From: Yoonia maritima
GTDB lineage: Bacteria > Pseudomonadota > Alphaproteobacteria > Rhodobacterales > Rhodobacteraceae
Reading direction: 5' to 3'
Length of the DNA stretch: 64,000 nucleotides
NCBI RefSeq assembly: GCF_002933395.1
Contig: NZ_PKFN01000008.1
Coordinates: 124,001-188,000, forward strand
Numbering within the stretch: the first letter of the stretch is position 1; each line of letters opens with the position of its first letter. The position numbers and the translations under genes were made by a program. The notes under the pieces are model-generated. The model did not search any database, was not told the DNA's origin, and saw only the letters and a list, made by a program, of their open reading frames with translations. Positions 51,320 to 61,279 of the stretch are shown one piece after another.

Positions 51320-53317
51320 ATGCCTAAGACCTCTCGTCAAAATCTCTATGTCTATAATGGCGGCTTTTTAGCCAAAGGTCGGGTGCGCCGCATTGTCGAA
51401 CTGGCGGGTTACGACATTCGTGTTGGTGTGCCCAAAGATGGTGATCTTGTTGGCGTCTGGGGACATAGCCCCACCTCTCCGCGCGGTGAAACCATTGCAC
51501 AGCTAAAAGATGCGCCAGTCCTGCGCATCGAAGACACATTCCTACGGTCAGTGCGGCTTGGGCGTGACGGGGATGACCCGGTTGGGTTGAACATCGATCA
51601 ACGCGGCGTACATTTTGACCCAAGCACACCATCCGATCTTGAACATATCCTGTCAGAGCATCCGCTAGACAACACTGCATTATTGGATCGCGCCCGGACC
51701 GGAATTGACACGTTAAAGGACGAACATCTTTCGAAGTACAACAGCTTTGACCCGGCGCACCCAGCGCCCGACCCCGGCTATGTCTTGGTCATTGACCAAA
51801 CCCGTAAAGATGCATCGATCAAAGCAAGCGGAGCTGATAGCAACACCTTTCGCGAGATGTTGTTTTACGCGCAAACCGAACATCCCACAGCCAAGATCAT
51901 CATTAAGACACACCCAGAAACGACCGCAGGCCACCGCGACGGGTATTTCGGCAAAAAGGATACCAACGATCGCATCTCACTTAGCGACGATCCGCTATCG
52001 CCATGGGCACTGCTGGAAGGTGCCATCGCTGTTTATACAGTCACATCGCAGCTTGGATTTGAGGCCATCATCGCAGGCCATCGCCCGGTTGTCTTTGGGC
52101 AACCATTTTATATGGGTTGGGGGCTAAGCGATGATCGCAAGCCATTGCAACGCCGCCAACGTAACCTGACGCGGGCGCAGCTATTCGCGGGGGCCATGCT
52201 GCTATACCCAACGTGGTACGATCCGTTCCACGACAGACTGTGCAGCTTTGAGGAAGCAACCGCCACACTTGCCGCAGCCACACGCGCATGGCGCGAAGAC
52301 CATAACGGCTGGGTTGCTGCCGACATGCGCCTTTGGAAACGCGCGCCACTTCAGAAAATATTTGGCAACCAAAAACGCGTCATATTTGCACGCGGTAAAA
52401 ACGCAGCGCGCAAAGCGACGAACGCAAACCGTCCCTTGTTGCGATGGGCGAATACAGGCGCAACCGACGCGACATTGGTCGAAGATGGGTTCTTGCGGTC
52501 TCGCGGGCTAGGCGCTGATCTTATCGCGCCACTTAGCCTCGTACTTGACGATCTGGGCATTTACTATGACGCCACACGGCCAAGCCGGTTGGAGGCATTG
52601 ATCAATGCGTCAGAAAACCTGCGCGACACCGAACGTGCGCGTGCGGCTGCATTGATCCAGCGGATCATCGACGCGCATCTATCAAAATATAATCTGTCGC
52701 GACCCGCACCGATTAACCTACCAAAGGGGCGCCGCATCTTAGTCCCCGGTCAGGTCGAAGATGATGCATCGATCAGAAAGGGTTGCACCGACATCGCCAG
52801 CAACGCGGCATTGCTACAAGCCGCTCGCGAAGCCAACCCCGCCGCCATCATCGCCTATAAGCCGCATCCCGATGTCGAAACGGGCCTGCGCCCCGGCGCA
52901 CTGCCTGACGCCATGAAGTGGGCCGACATTATCTTGGCCGATACCGATCCAATTGCGGCGCTTGATCACGTCGACGAAGTCTGGACTATGACATCGCTCA
53001 TCGGGTTCGAGGCATTGATGCGCGGCAAAAAGGTAACCTGCCTTGGCATGCCATTTTATGCCGGTTGGGGGCTAACAGATGACCGATCGTTGCCGATCGC
53101 ACGTCGCACTGCACATGTCGATATCGTCGCATTGGTGCATGCCACGCTTATTGCATATCCACGTTACTTTGACTCGATCACCGGCCTACCTTGTCCCGTC
53201 GAGGTGATCGTTGACCGACTTGAAAACAACGACATTCCAGCCCCCGGCAGAATGAACCGTATCCTTGCTAAGGCACAAGGAGTACTGGCCAGCTATGCGT
53301 TTTTGTGGCGGCGCTAA
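51320..53317 (+). CDS. kpsC: Capsule polysaccharide Kdo transferase KpsC
   Basis: A 665-residue protein made of two related modules (about 1-330 and 345-640), each with an EDTFLRS or EDGFLRSRGLG element, a VLVIDQTRKDASI or ILVPGQVEDDASI strand and a TSQLGFEAIIAG/TSLIGFEALMRG motif. KpsC is a dual transferase that alternates beta-2,4 and beta-2,7 Kdo on the capsule lipid anchor. It follows kpsS by 9 bp and its end overlaps convergent ribD by 4 bp. Confidence 0.93.
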   Translation: MPKTSRQNLYVYNGGFLAKGRVRRIVELAGYDIRVGVPKDGDLVGVWGHSPTSPRGETIAQLKDAPVLRIEDTFLRSVRLGRDGDDPVGLNIDQRGVHFDPSTPSDLEHILSEHPLDNTALLDRARTGIDTLKDEHLSKYNSFDPAHPAPDPGYVLVIDQTRKDASIKASGADSNTFREMLFYAQTEHPTAKIIIKTHPETTAGHRDGYFGKKDTNDRISLSDDPLSPWALLEGAIAVYTVTSQLGFEAIIAGHRPVVFGQPFYMGWGLSDDRKPLQRRQRNLTRAQLFAGAMLLYPTWYDPFHDRLCSFEEATATLAAATRAWREDHNGWVAADMRLWKRAPLQKIFGNQKRVIFARGKNAARKATNANRPLLRWANTGATDATLVEDGFLRSRGLGADLIAPLSLVLDDLGIYYDATRPSRLEALINASENLRDTERARAAALIQRIIDAHLSKYNLSRPAPINLPKGRRILVPGQVEDDASIRKGCTDIASNAALLQAAREANPAAIIAYKPHPDVETGLRPGALPDAMKWADIILADTDPIAALDHVDEVWTMTSLIGFEALMRGKKVTCLGMPFYAGWGLTDDRSLPIARRTAHVDIVALVHATLIAYPRYFDSITGLPCPVEVIVDRLENNDIPAPGRMNRILAKAQGVLASYAFLWRR

Positions 53318-54402
53318 ATCCGACGCCAGCTATGCATGATATCGGCACCCAACGGCTGCACCGCCTCAAGCGAAAGCCGTGGGGCGCAGGCCAGCCGGTC
53401 AACCCCCATAGCAGCAAGCGATGGTGTACCTTCAGCGCCCATTGCCATACCAGCAGTGAACACCACCAGCCGATCAACCAATCCAGCGTTCAACAACGAT
53501 GCGGCCAACATTCCGCCGCCTTCGCAAAACACACGCGTAATTCCCTTATCTGACAGTGCGACCATTGCAGCATGCGGATCAACCTGCCCAGACAAAACAT
53601 CACAAGGCAGGCTGACGGCACCCAAATCCGTCCACGGCTTGGGGTCGCTATTCTTACCGTGGCAAAGCCAGACTGGCACCTCGCGCGCGGTTTGCGCCAA
53701 ACTACAATCCGCCGAAATTTTCATTCCACGCGATACAATGACACGCACTGGCTGTCGGGTAATTCCAAGCCCACGGACCGTAAGTGTCGGATCATCGGCA
53801 CGCACTGTCCCCGCGCCGACCATCACTGCATCATGGCGCGCGCGCATCATGTGCACAGCACGGCGCGCCTCTGGTCCGGTGATCCATTGGCTTTCGCCTG
53901 TCGCCGTCGCAATCCGCCCATCAAGTGTCCCGGCAAGCTTTAGCGTCACATAAGGCCGGTTTTGGGTCACGCGCGACAGAAAGCCAGCATGGTCATCACG
54001 CGCTTGATCCACAAGCACATCGGTTGTGACATCAATCCCGGCATCTTGTAGCATCGTTATACCACGGCCAGACACACGCGGATCGGGATCACCCAAGCCG
54101 ACCACCACGCGCGACACGCCCGCTGCAATCAACGCATGCGCGCAAGGTGGCGTTTTTCCATGGTGCGAACAGGGTTCCAGCGTAACATATGCCGTGGCAC
54201 CGCGTGCCTTTTCACCGGCCTGTGCAAGCGCAACCGTTTCAGCGTGAGGGCGGCCACCATCAGCGGTGCGCCCCCGCCCAACGATCACGCCGTCCTTAAC
54301 AATGACACAACCAACGGCTGGGTTCGGCCAAACACGACCCATTCCACGCCGCCCAAGATTGAGGGCGAGCGCCATAAAGCGGGCATCTGTCGCTATAGTC
54401 AC
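53314..54402 (-). CDS. ribD: Bifunctional pyrimidine deaminase/reductase RibD
   Basis: A 362-residue enzyme. The deaminase half (about 1-145) has the zinc site HAE ([11 protein letters not shown]) and [11 protein letters not shown]; the reductase half has [28 protein letters not shown] and [14 protein letters not shown]. It carries out the second and third steps after GTP cyclohydrolase. Overlaps nrdR by 4 bp. It is separated from ribE by the two capsule genes. Confidence 0.95.
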   Translation of the reverse strand: MTIATDARFMALALNLGRRGMGRVWPNPAVGCVIVKDGVIVGRGRTADGGRPHAETVALAQAGEKARGATAYVTLEPCSHHGKTPPCAHALIAAGVSRVVVGLGDPDPRVSGRGITMLQDAGIDVTTDVLVDQARDDHAGFLSRVTQNRPYVTLKLAGTLDGRIATATGESQWITGPEARRAVHMMRARHDAVMVGAGTVRADDPTLTVRGLGITRQPVRVIVSRGMKISADCSLAQTAREVPVWLCHGKNSDPKPWTDLGAVSLPCDVLSGQVDPHAAMVALSDKGITRVFCEGGGMLAASLLNAGLVDRLVVFTAGMAMGAEGTPSLAAMGVDRLACAPRLSLEAVQPLGADIMHSWRRI

Positions 54403-54866
54403 TCGTCTGAAATGCTATCTGGGCGCAGTTCGCTAACGAATTTATCAAAATCATCCGCGGCTTGGAAGTTTTTGTAAACACTCGCAAAGCGCACGTAAGC
54501 GACGGTATCGATCCGCGCGAGGCTTTCCATCACGATTTCACCGATTGTACCTGACGGAATATCGGTTTCGCCCATGCTTTCAAGCCGGCGCACGATTCCA
54601 CTGATCATCTGATCGATGCGGTCAGGTTCAACCGGGCGCTTTTGTAAAGCAATACGAATAGAGCGTTCCAGCTTTGGCCGATCAAAATCTTCACGGCGGC
54701 CATTAGTTTTAATCACCACCAAGTCGCGCAACTGTACACGTTCGTAAGTCGTAAACCGTCCGCCACATGCCGGGCACAAACGGCGACGGCGAATGGCCGA
54801 ATGGTCTTCGGCAGGTCGTGAATCTTTCACTTGAGTGTCAACATTTCCGCAAAAAGGGCAACGCAT
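54399..54866 (-). CDS. nrdR: Transcriptional repressor NrdR
   Basis: A 155-residue ATP/dATP-sensing repressor of ribonucleotide reductase genes. Zinc ribbon CPFCG...CPACG within the first 35 residues (with the [19 protein letters not shown] signature), then the ATP-cone domain. Standard partner of ribD in alphaproteobacteria. Confidence 0.97.
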   Translation of the reverse strand: MRCPFCGNVDTQVKDSRPAEDHSAIRRRRLCPACGGRFTTYERVQLRDLVVIKTNGRREDFDRPKLERSIRIALQKRPVEPDRIDQMISGIVRRLESMGETDIPSGTIGEIVMESLARIDTVAYVRFASVYKNFQAADDFDKFVSELRPDSISDE

Positions 54867-54997
54867 GTCCGGTCCTTGTCAGCTACTGCTGGGGTCACGC
54901 CCCAAGTTATCCACAGGCACTATAGGAACCTACGCAGGTTTTGGGTAGAGGGCATTTCACGACGCAAGATACAGGGACAAACCGTGACACATCAGAC

Positions 54998-55513
54998 TCA
55001 CTCCTGTGTCTTGAACCACAGCTGATTTCGATCGTCCCATTCATACCCTGCCGCCTCTTTCGCCTCGTAAATATCAGGCGTCCAAGCAAACGCTGTCCTT
55101 CCGCGTTCGCAGCTAAGGTTTACCAACGTTTCACCGTCGCGTTTTACTTGAACTTCACCAAAATGCGGTGTCGGGTGGTCTTCCTCGGTTTCGTCGCCAA
55201 ACATGCGATCAAAACCTGCAACGACGGTATAGCTATATTCATCATTCCTAAACGTCAGACTTTCCCATATCGCACGCCCGACACCCGGCCATGGGGTATA
55301 ATCGATCATTTCGATGGGTTCGGACAACGCTAAATCTGGCGAACGACCTTGCGGCCCAAAGCTGTAGTATGCGTTGGTGTCGTCAAAACAAACCGACAGA
55401 ACATTCTTACTATTTTCGATATTGCAGGACATAAATTCTTCTTGCCCGATTGGGCAGTCAGCAAAGGCAGGACAAGCTGCAACGACCAACACCATAATAG
55501 GTAAAACGCGCAT
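54998..55513 (-). CDS. Hypothetical secreted protein
   Basis: A 171-residue protein with a signal peptide (LPIMVLVVAACPAFA, cut near residue 18) and four to five Cys in the mature chain (DCPIGQEEFMSCNIENS, VCFDD, LSCERG), suggesting disulfides in the periplasm. The pattern of WESLTFRNDEYSYTVVAGFDR resembles no family I can name. ATG 55513 has GAGGGA ahead. It follows yjbQ by 10 bp and may be cotranscribed with it. Confidence 0.7.
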   Translation of the reverse strand: MRVLPIMVLVVAACPAFADCPIGQEEFMSCNIENSKNVLSVCFDDTNAYYSFGPQGRSPDLALSEPIEMIDYTPWPGVGRAIWESLTFRNDEYSYTVVAGFDRMFGDETEEDHPTPHFGEVQVKRDGETLVNLSCERGRTAFAWTPDIYEAKEAAGYEWDDRNQLWFKTQE

Positions 55514-55523
55514 ATTCCCTCGC

Positions 55524-55931
55524 TTATTTAGATAGATGTGCAACCACACGCCGTTCATGAGACTGGTCGCGGTGTTCAAATAAATAAATCCCCTGCCACG
55601 TTCCCAAGGCAAGTCTACCGTCGCTTACTGGGATACTTAGCTGAACAGGTAACAATGCTGCTTTGATATGGGCTGGCATATCATCCGGCCCTTCATAGGT
55701 GTGGGTCAAATACGCCATTGATGGATCAGAGGTTGGCGGCACCAATCGGTGAAAAAAGTTTTGCATATCTACCCGCACTTCGGGGTCCGCATTTTCCTGA
55801 ATTAGCAGGCTCGCCGATGTATGCTGCACGAAAAGCGTAAGTAGCCCAGTGCCCCGCACCCATTGGCTTACATTATTTGTAAACTCATAAAGCCCGGGAC
55901 CGTGCGTCTGTATTTGAAACGTTGTCTGCAT
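55524..55931 (-). CDS. YjbQ/UPF0047 family protein
   Basis: A 135-residue protein of the UPF0047 family, with FVQHTSASLLIQENADP, TYEGPDDMPAHIKAAL and the C-terminal LALGTWQGIYLFEHRD. Homologs show weak thiamine phosphate synthase activity; the true role is unknown. The family is well conserved in length and motif. Confidence 0.92.
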   Translation of the reverse strand: MQTTFQIQTHGPGLYEFTNNVSQWVRGTGLLTLFVQHTSASLLIQENADPEVRVDMQNFFHRLVPPTSDPSMAYLTHTYEGPDDMPAHIKAALLPVQLSIPVSDGRLALGTWQGIYLFEHRDQSHERRVVAHLSK

Positions 55932-55979
55932 ATACCAACATTGCGCGTTCGACGGATTCGGCGCAAGTCAGCTTATCCG

Positions 55980-56225
55980 CTAAAAACCAGCTTCACCGTG
56001 AACAGCATGACAGGTTTCAAGCGCATCAGTATCGGCGTTATCTGTCTCTGGGGAAATTGGCATCGCACAAACGTCCAAGGGCAGTGATGGCGTTATCTCA
56101 CTCAACAACGATGGGCCACTCTGCGCATGCGTACCTGGCATAGGTTCAACTGCATATCCATGCAGCGTGGAAGCAACACCAAAGGCCATTACAACAGCAA
56201 GCGGTGGGGCATAGAAATGTCGCAT
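55980..56225 (-). CDS. Small secreted protein of unknown function
   Basis: An 81-residue protein with a hydrophobic signal (APPLAVVMAFGVASTLHGYA) and a Pro/Ser/Asp-rich mature part holding two Cys. ATG 56225 has a good AGAGGAT ribosome site; a longer frame exists but starts in the HxlR intergenic region. No family recognised. Confidence 0.5.
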   Translation of the reverse strand: MRHFYAPPLAVVMAFGVASTLHGYAVEPMPGTHAQSGPSLLSEITPSLPLDVCAMPISPETDNADTDALETCHAVHGEAGF

Positions 56226-56315
56226 CAGATTATCCTCTTTGATGCGACGCAGATAATTATCCGTAGGGCGCATTCAATCTGCTCAAATGGCCTTTGGGCT
56301 GCGCGCAGATGCACA

Positions 56316-56705
56316 TCACAATTTATCGTATCCAGATCGCGCTGCTAGAATGTGCCGTTGGTTTTTTTCGGCCCAATCAAGCAGTTGTGAAAACGGTGCC
56401 ATAAACGACTGTCCAACATCCGTTAAACTATATTCCACGCTGGGCGGCTTGGTATCATAAACCTTACGACGAACCATGCCATCACGTTCAAGGTCACGTA
56501 AGGACTGCGTCAGCATACGCTTAGAAATATCAGGCAAAGCCCGCCCAAGGGCATTGAACCGCTGCGGTTCTTTTTCAAGTTCCAGCAAGATCAGCGATGT
56601 CCATTTCGCGGCCACATGATCCAAAACCATCCGCACCGGACAGTTATTAGGGTCAAAGCCCTGCGCCTTCCATTGCTCGATACGATCCGTCATCAAATCC
56701 CGCAT
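56316..56705 (-). CDS. HxlR family transcriptional regulator
   Basis: A 129-residue winged helix regulator: NCPVRMVLDHVAAKWTSLILLELE with the sensor Cys near residue 22, RFNALGRALPDISKRMLTQSLRDLERDGMVRR as DNA-binding helices and VEYSLTDVGQSF. Divergent from a QorB-like gene, as E. coli YtfH is from ytfG (qorB), so it most likely represses that gene and responds to quinone or electrophile stress through the Cys (inference). Confidence 0.9.
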   Translation of the reverse strand: MRDLMTDRIEQWKAQGFDPNNCPVRMVLDHVAAKWTSLILLELEKEPQRFNALGRALPDISKRMLTQSLRDLERDGMVRRKVYDTKPPSVEYSLTDVGQSFMAPFSQLLDWAEKNQRHILAARSGYDKL

Positions 56706-56765
56706 GAAGGTTCCCCTTTTGTTACCTAGGCATGAAAAACTGCCTCCTTTTCAGGGTCAGACGCA

Positions 56766-56780
56766 GTCTCTAAGTGAGAC
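56766..56780. promoter_or_regulatory. Inverted repeat between HxlR regulator and qorB
   Basis: GTCTC-TAAGT-GAGAC, a perfect 5-bp-arm repeat 33 bp before the qorB start, in the 107-bp divergent gap. A candidate HxlR operator. Confidence 0.45.
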
Positions 56781-56812
56781 CTATATACAAATCGGAACCT
56801 AAGGAAAATCCA

Positions 56813-57664
56813 ATGACCACTTATCTTGTAACGGGTGCATCAGGGCAGCTTGGCCAGCTAGTCGTCGATCACTTAGCCAAACGCGTGCCTACCACCGACA
56901 TCATTGCACTGGTACGTTCAGATGATCAGGCCGCAGTCTTCGCGGCAAAAGGGATCGCAACCAGACAGGGCGACTATGATAATGCTGACAGCCTAACGAC
57001 CGCGTTTAAAGGCGTTGATCGGCTACTCCTGATTTCATCATCCACTGTCGGTGAACGCGCACGTCAGCATGGTAACGTGATTGATGCGGCAAAGACCGCC
57101 AATGTCGGCTTTATCGCATACACATCTATTCTGAACGCACAAAACAGCCCGATGGCATTAGCGTCAGAGCACAAAGAAACCGAAACCGCGATCATCGCAA
57201 GCGGCCTGCCGCACACGTTTCTACGGAATGGGTGGTATTCGGAAAATATCACAATGACATTGGCACAAGACATCGAACTGGGTCAGCACTTTGGCGCAGC
57301 AGGCACAGGTAAATTCGCGACCGCAACGCGCAACGATTACGCCGAAGCAGCCGCAGTCGTCTTGGCCGGGGGCCACGACAGAAAGGTGCTGGAGCTTGCT
57401 GGCGACAGCGCCTTTACCCTTGATGAATATGCCGCGACTGCGTCATCCATAACGGGCAAACCAATCAGCTACACCAACATGCCAGAGAAGGCATTCACCC
57501 AAGCATTGGTCGGCGCAGGGCTGCCTGAAGGCTTTGCCGCCGTTCTTGCCGACAGTGATGCAAAGGCTGCGGATGGGGCGCTGTTCAATGACAGTAAAAC
57601 GCTATCCACGCTTATCGGGCGGCCGACAACCAAGATTGATGTGACACTAAAATCCATCGCTTAA
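56813..57664 (+). CDS. qorB: NAD(P)H:quinone oxidoreductase 2 type (QorB/NmrA family)
   Basis: A 283-residue atypical SDR protein. The N-terminal TGASGQLGQLV (about 7-17) is the NAD(P)-binding glycine motif; FLRNGWYSENI and the TATRNDYAEAAAVVL block are typical of QorB/YtfG. It is expected to reduce quinones in the cytosol. ATG 56813 follows AAGGAAAA. Confidence 0.88.
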   Translation: MTTYLVTGASGQLGQLVVDHLAKRVPTTDIIALVRSDDQAAVFAAKGIATRQGDYDNADSLTTAFKGVDRLLLISSSTVGERARQHGNVIDAAKTANVGFIAYTSILNAQNSPMALASEHKETETAIIASGLPHTFLRNGWYSENITMTLAQDIELGQHFGAAGTGKFATATRNDYAEAAAVVLAGGHDRKVLELAGDSAFTLDEYAATASSITGKPISYTNMPEKAFTQALVGAGLPEGFAAVLADSDAKAADGALFNDSKTLSTLIGRPTTKIDVTLKSIA

Positions 57665-57760
57665 GCAAACATGGAAACGGTGCACTTTGCTGGGCACCGT
57701 TTCCAGCTTGGCCTACAGCGCGATTGCTGGTTATCTTTGGCAACACCCAAGGAGACCACA

Positions 57761-58450
57761 ATGTTTGCAAAAGAAAAGATGTCCTATAACGCGGTCCCCC
57801 TGCCCGACCAGCAAAGCCTGACTGACGCCCAATCACAGGAAAAGGCGCAAGAGTTCCGCGCAGTCATGGCTAAGCGCCACTCGATCCGCGACTTTTCTGA
57901 CCGTCCGGTGCCCCGCGACATCATTGAAAACTGCATCATGACAGCGGGAAGCGCCCCTTCCGGTGCTAACCACCAACCGTGGTTCTTTGCGGCTGTGTCT
58001 GATCCTGCGCTCAAGGCGCGCATCAGGGCTGAGGCAGAGGAGGAGGAACGCAAGTTCTATGTCGGTGGTGGCAGTGACGAATGGATCAAGGCTCTAGAAC
58101 CGATTGGCACCAACGCGGACAAACCACACCTGACTACCGCACCTTGGCATATCGTGATCTTTGCACAGCGGTGGGGAGAGTTCGACGATGGCACACGCTA
58201 TAAAAACTACTACGTGCCTGAAAGCGTCGGCATCGCGACGGGTTTCTTGATCGCAGCACTACACAATGCGGGGCTTTCGTGCCTAACGCACACACCGAAC
58301 CCAATGAAGTTCCTGAACGCGGCATTGGATCGACCAGATTCAGAAAAACCCGTGATGATCCTCACCGTTGGCCATGCAGCCCAAACGGCGACCGTGCCAG
58401 AAGTGGCGAAATATAAAAAGCCATTGGATAAGATTGCGCAATTTTATTGA
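57761..58450 (+). CDS. Nitroreductase family flavoprotein
   Basis: A 229-residue FMN-dependent enzyme. FMN-phosphate Arg motif RHSIRDFSDRPVPRDIIENC, GAPSGANHQPW-like segment (AGSAPSGANHQPWFF) and IATGFLIAALHNAGLSCLTHTPNPM are clear. It resembles the BluB/iodotyrosine deiodinase branch, but the function is not settled. AAGGAGACCACA precedes ATG 57761. It follows qorB by 96 bp, perhaps as part of the same redox response. Confidence 0.88.
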   Translation: MFAKEKMSYNAVPLPDQQSLTDAQSQEKAQEFRAVMAKRHSIRDFSDRPVPRDIIENCIMTAGSAPSGANHQPWFFAAVSDPALKARIRAEAEEEERKFYVGGGSDEWIKALEPIGTNADKPHLTTAPWHIVIFAQRWGEFDDGTRYKNYYVPESVGIATGFLIAALHNAGLSCLTHTPNPMKFLNAALDRPDSEKPVMILTVGHAAQTATVPEVAKYKKPLDKIAQFY

Positions 58451-58564
58451 GATAGGTCAGAGCCCATCCATCGTGCGAAGGACGCTTTACAATCGCCCAT
58501 TGAGCGCGATTGTGTTCGCAGCGAAGACAGCTCAGCAAGCGCGGGTTTCACTCATCAAAGCGCC

Positions 58565-59140
58565 TCAAGGTTGCCTCGCATTAGTCCAAACACTCAATGA
58601 ATTCAGGCATTCATCAAATAATTTCGCGTTGTGAGAGACAATTTCAGAACGCTTTACATCCATAATCTCTGAAGGCTTAGCAATTCCACCCCGTTGCTCC
58701 AATTTGAGGTCGGAAAACAACTTACGATATAGCACTTCTGCTGTAACACGAAGCGGCGTGATAACCGGATAATTTGTCGATCGTTTTGTTTCATCTAAAT
58801 CCAAATGCGCTGAAGCTGTATCACGATAGCACTTTGTTTTTTGCCACACAGCTTGCAGGTTGACACAAGAGCTTTCGCTCAGTGCTTCTTCTAATACGTC
58901 TCTAAATGAGTCATGGTCGTCACTTGGAATTACATTTTTCCAGTGACTTTCCTCTCCATCGGTGCCGAAAACTTTACACCAATCGATACAAATCATGTCC
59001 ATCAGACAACTTTGGTAGACTCGGAAGAAGTTCAACTCTGTCGATGCACCCTTAATCGCATCAAACATCACACACCGATGCAGCAGGTTTTTCAGCAAAT
59101 ACAGGATTTCTCTGGCGCGCCGGATATCGTCATGCTCCAT
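58565..59140 (-). CDS. Orphan protein with HEPN/AbiU2-like features
   Basis: A 191-residue, all-helical looking protein not matching known core genes. The segment CYRDTASAHLDLDE holds R106-x5-H112, the R-x4-6-H pattern of HEPN ribonuclease-like domains, in a setting close to the R-D/N-x-x-x-A-H-L-D form of AbiU2 proteins. Cys and Trp are unusually frequent (CIDWCKVF). The ATG at 59138-59140 directly abuts the T-tract of the rpoD terminator, so the gene would need readthrough or a promoter within rpoD. Base use is more A/T-rich than neighbours. Could be an abortive-infection or toxin remnant (inference). Confidence 0.6.
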   Translation of the reverse strand: MEHDDIRRAREILYLLKNLLHRCVMFDAIKGASTELNFFRVYQSCLMDMICIDWCKVFGTDGEESHWKNVIPSDDHDSFRDVLEEALSESSCVNLQAVWQKTKCYRDTASAHLDLDETKRSTNYPVITPLRVTAEVLYRKLFSDLKLEQRGGIAKPSEIMDVKRSEIVSHNAKLFDECLNSLSVWTNARQP

Positions 59141-59168
59141 AAACAAAACGCCTCCGTTTCCGGAGGCG
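59141..59168 (-). terminator. Terminator of rpoD
   Basis: CGCCTCCG-GAAA-CGGAGGCG with TTTTGTTT after it on the minus strand, 9 bp past the rpoD stop. The next ORF starts immediately after the T-tract. Confidence 0.9.
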
Positions 59169-59177
59169 CCTTTCAAA

Positions 59178-61151
59178 TTACTGATCCAAGAAGCTCCGCA
59201 GTTTCCTGCTTCTGCTCGGATGCTTCAATTTCCGCAGCGCTTTTGCTTCGATCTGACGGATACGTTCGCGTGTCACGCTGAACTGTTGACCAACTTCTTC
59301 GAGCGTGTGGTCGGTGTTCATACCGATACCGAAACGCATGCGCAGGACGCGTTCTTCGCGTGGTGTCAGTGACGCCAGAACCCGTGTCGTGGTTTCCTTC
59401 AGGTTTTCCTGAATGGCAGAATCCAGCGGCAGGATTGCATTCTTGTCTTCGATGAAATCGCCAAGCTGTGAATCTTCCTCGTCGCCGATTGGCGTTTCGA
59501 GTGAGATTGGCTCTTTTGCGATCTTCATAACCTTGCGGACTTTTTCCAAAGGCATCTGCAGCTTTTCTGCCAATTCCTCTGGTGTGGGTTCGCGGCCAAT
59601 TTCGTGCAGCATCTGACGACCAGTCCGAACCAGTTTGTTGATCGTTTCGATCATGTGCACTGGGATACGGATGGTACGCGCCTGATCCGCGATAGAACGC
59701 GTGATCGCCTGACGGATCCACCATGTGGCGTAGGTCGAGAATTTATAACCACGGCGGTATTCGAATTTATCGACCGCCTTCATCAGGCCGATGTTACCTT
59801 CTTGGATCAAATCAAGGAACTGCAGGCCACGGTTTGTGTACTTCTTGGCGATTGAGATAACGAGGCGTAGGTTAGCTTCGACCATTTCTTTCTTGGCCTG
59901 ACGCGCCTCTTTTTCACCTTTTTGAACTTGCTGTACGATGCGGCGGAATTCAGTGATATCGACACCAACATACTGACCGACTTGGGCCATGTCGCCGCGC
60001 AGTTCTTCGATCTTGTCTGTCGATTTCTCAATCATCATCTGCCAGCCGCGGCCAGCCTTTTCGCCCATTTCTTCAAGCCAGTTTGGATCAAGCTCGCGAC
60101 CACGGTAGGCATCAATGAATTCGCGACGGTTAATCCGGGCTTGGTCAGCCAGCTTTACCATAGCGCTATCGATCGACATGATGCGGCGGTTGATGCCGTA
60201 CAACTGGTCAATCAGGGCTTCGATACGGTTGTTGTGCAGGTGAAGCGAATTCACCATGAGCACGATTTCAGACCGTAGCTTTTGATATTTCTTTTCTTGT
60301 TTCTCGGTGAACGAAGAATCTTCATTCAGGGTCGCCGACATACGGGCGTCTTGCATGTCTGAAAGCTCGGCAAAGTCATGCGCAATTACTTCCAGCGTTT
60401 CCAGAACGCGAGGCTTAAGCGCAGCTTCCATCGCAGCAAGCGACATGTTTGCCTGATCATCTTCGTCGTCATCGTCATCTTTGGCGATCGGGTTACCGTC
60501 TGCGTCTAGCTCTTGCGCTTTTTCGGGCTTTTCACCAGTGGCTGCGACAGGCTCAACGACAGGTTCCACTTCGTCACCAATTTGATCACCGAATGTCGTT
60601 TCAAGATCGATCACATCGCGCAGCAGAATGTCTTCGGACAACAGCTCGTCACGCCAGATTGTAATCGCTTGGAATGTCAGTGGGCTTTCGCACAGGCCAA
60701 GGATCATCGTGTTGCGACCCGCCTCAATGCGTTTCGCAATCGCGATCTCGCCTTCACGGCTTAACAGCTCAACACTGCCCATCTCGCGCAAGTACATACG
60801 GACTGGATCATCTGTCCGGTCGAGCTTTTCAGCTTCGGCGCCACCAAGAACAACATCGCGCGAACCGGCCACAGTCGCGACCTCGGTCCCGCCTTGGTTT
60901 TCGTCGGTCTCTTCTGATTCTTCTTCTTCGGTGACCTGAATGCCCATTTCGGACAGCATCGACATCACATCTTCGATTTGATCTGACGATACCTGCTCTG
61001 GAGGCAAGACAGCATTCAACTGGTCGTAAGTGATATAGCCCCGCTCACGCGCGTCGGCGATCATTTTTTTGACCGCAGCTTGGCTCATATCAAGGCTGAT
61101 ATCACCATCTTGGTCAGCGTTCTTACGATCGTCGTTGTCTTTCGCAGCCAT
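59178..61151 (-). CDS. rpoD: RNA polymerase primary sigma factor RpoD (sigma-70)
   Basis: A 657-residue sigma factor: region 1.1 at the N-terminus, an acidic non-conserved region (about 210-245, [10 protein letters not shown]), region 1.2 [22 protein letters not shown], region 2 [44 protein letters not shown], region 3 and region 4 [34 protein letters not shown] 61151 follows AAGGG; a TTG just upstream is less likely. dnaG lies upstream, the usual dnaG-rpoD pair. Confidence 0.98.
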   Translation of the reverse strand: MAAKDNDDRKNADQDGDISLDMSQAAVKKMIADARERGYITYDQLNAVLPPEQVSSDQIEDVMSMLSEMGIQVTEEEESEETDENQGGTEVATVAGSRDVVLGGAEAEKLDRTDDPVRMYLREMGSVELLSREGEIAIAKRIEAGRNTMILGLCESPLTFQAITIWRDELLSEDILLRDVIDLETTFGDQIGDEVEPVVEPVAATGEKPEKAQELDADGNPIAKDDDDDEDDQANMSLAAMEAALKPRVLETLEVIAHDFAELSDMQDARMSATLNEDSSFTEKQEKKYQKLRSEIVLMVNSLHLHNNRIEALIDQLYGINRRIMSIDSAMVKLADQARINRREFIDAYRGRELDPNWLEEMGEKAGRGWQMMIEKSTDKIEELRGDMAQVGQYVGVDITEFRRIVQQVQKGEKEARQAKKEMVEANLRLVISIAKKYTNRGLQFLDLIQEGNIGLMKAVDKFEYRRGYKFSTYATWWIRQAITRSIADQARTIRIPVHMIETINKLVRTGRQMLHEIGREPTPEELAEKLQMPLEKVRKVMKIAKEPISLETPIGDEEDSQLGDFIEDKNAILPLDSAIQENLKETTTRVLASLTPREERVLRMRFGIGMNTDHTLEEVGQQFSVTRERIRQIEAKALRKLKHPSRSRKLRSFLDQ

Positions 61152-61279
61152 CAAGGGGCCCTTTCAAAGTCATCTTTTCCGGGCCGAAGTGATTCGGCCG
61201 ATTCGGTTGGCGTCGAATCAACCCTGCATCGCAGTGATTCGCAAGCAGGTCACGCCTTGTTTTCAAAGTATGTTGCCAT

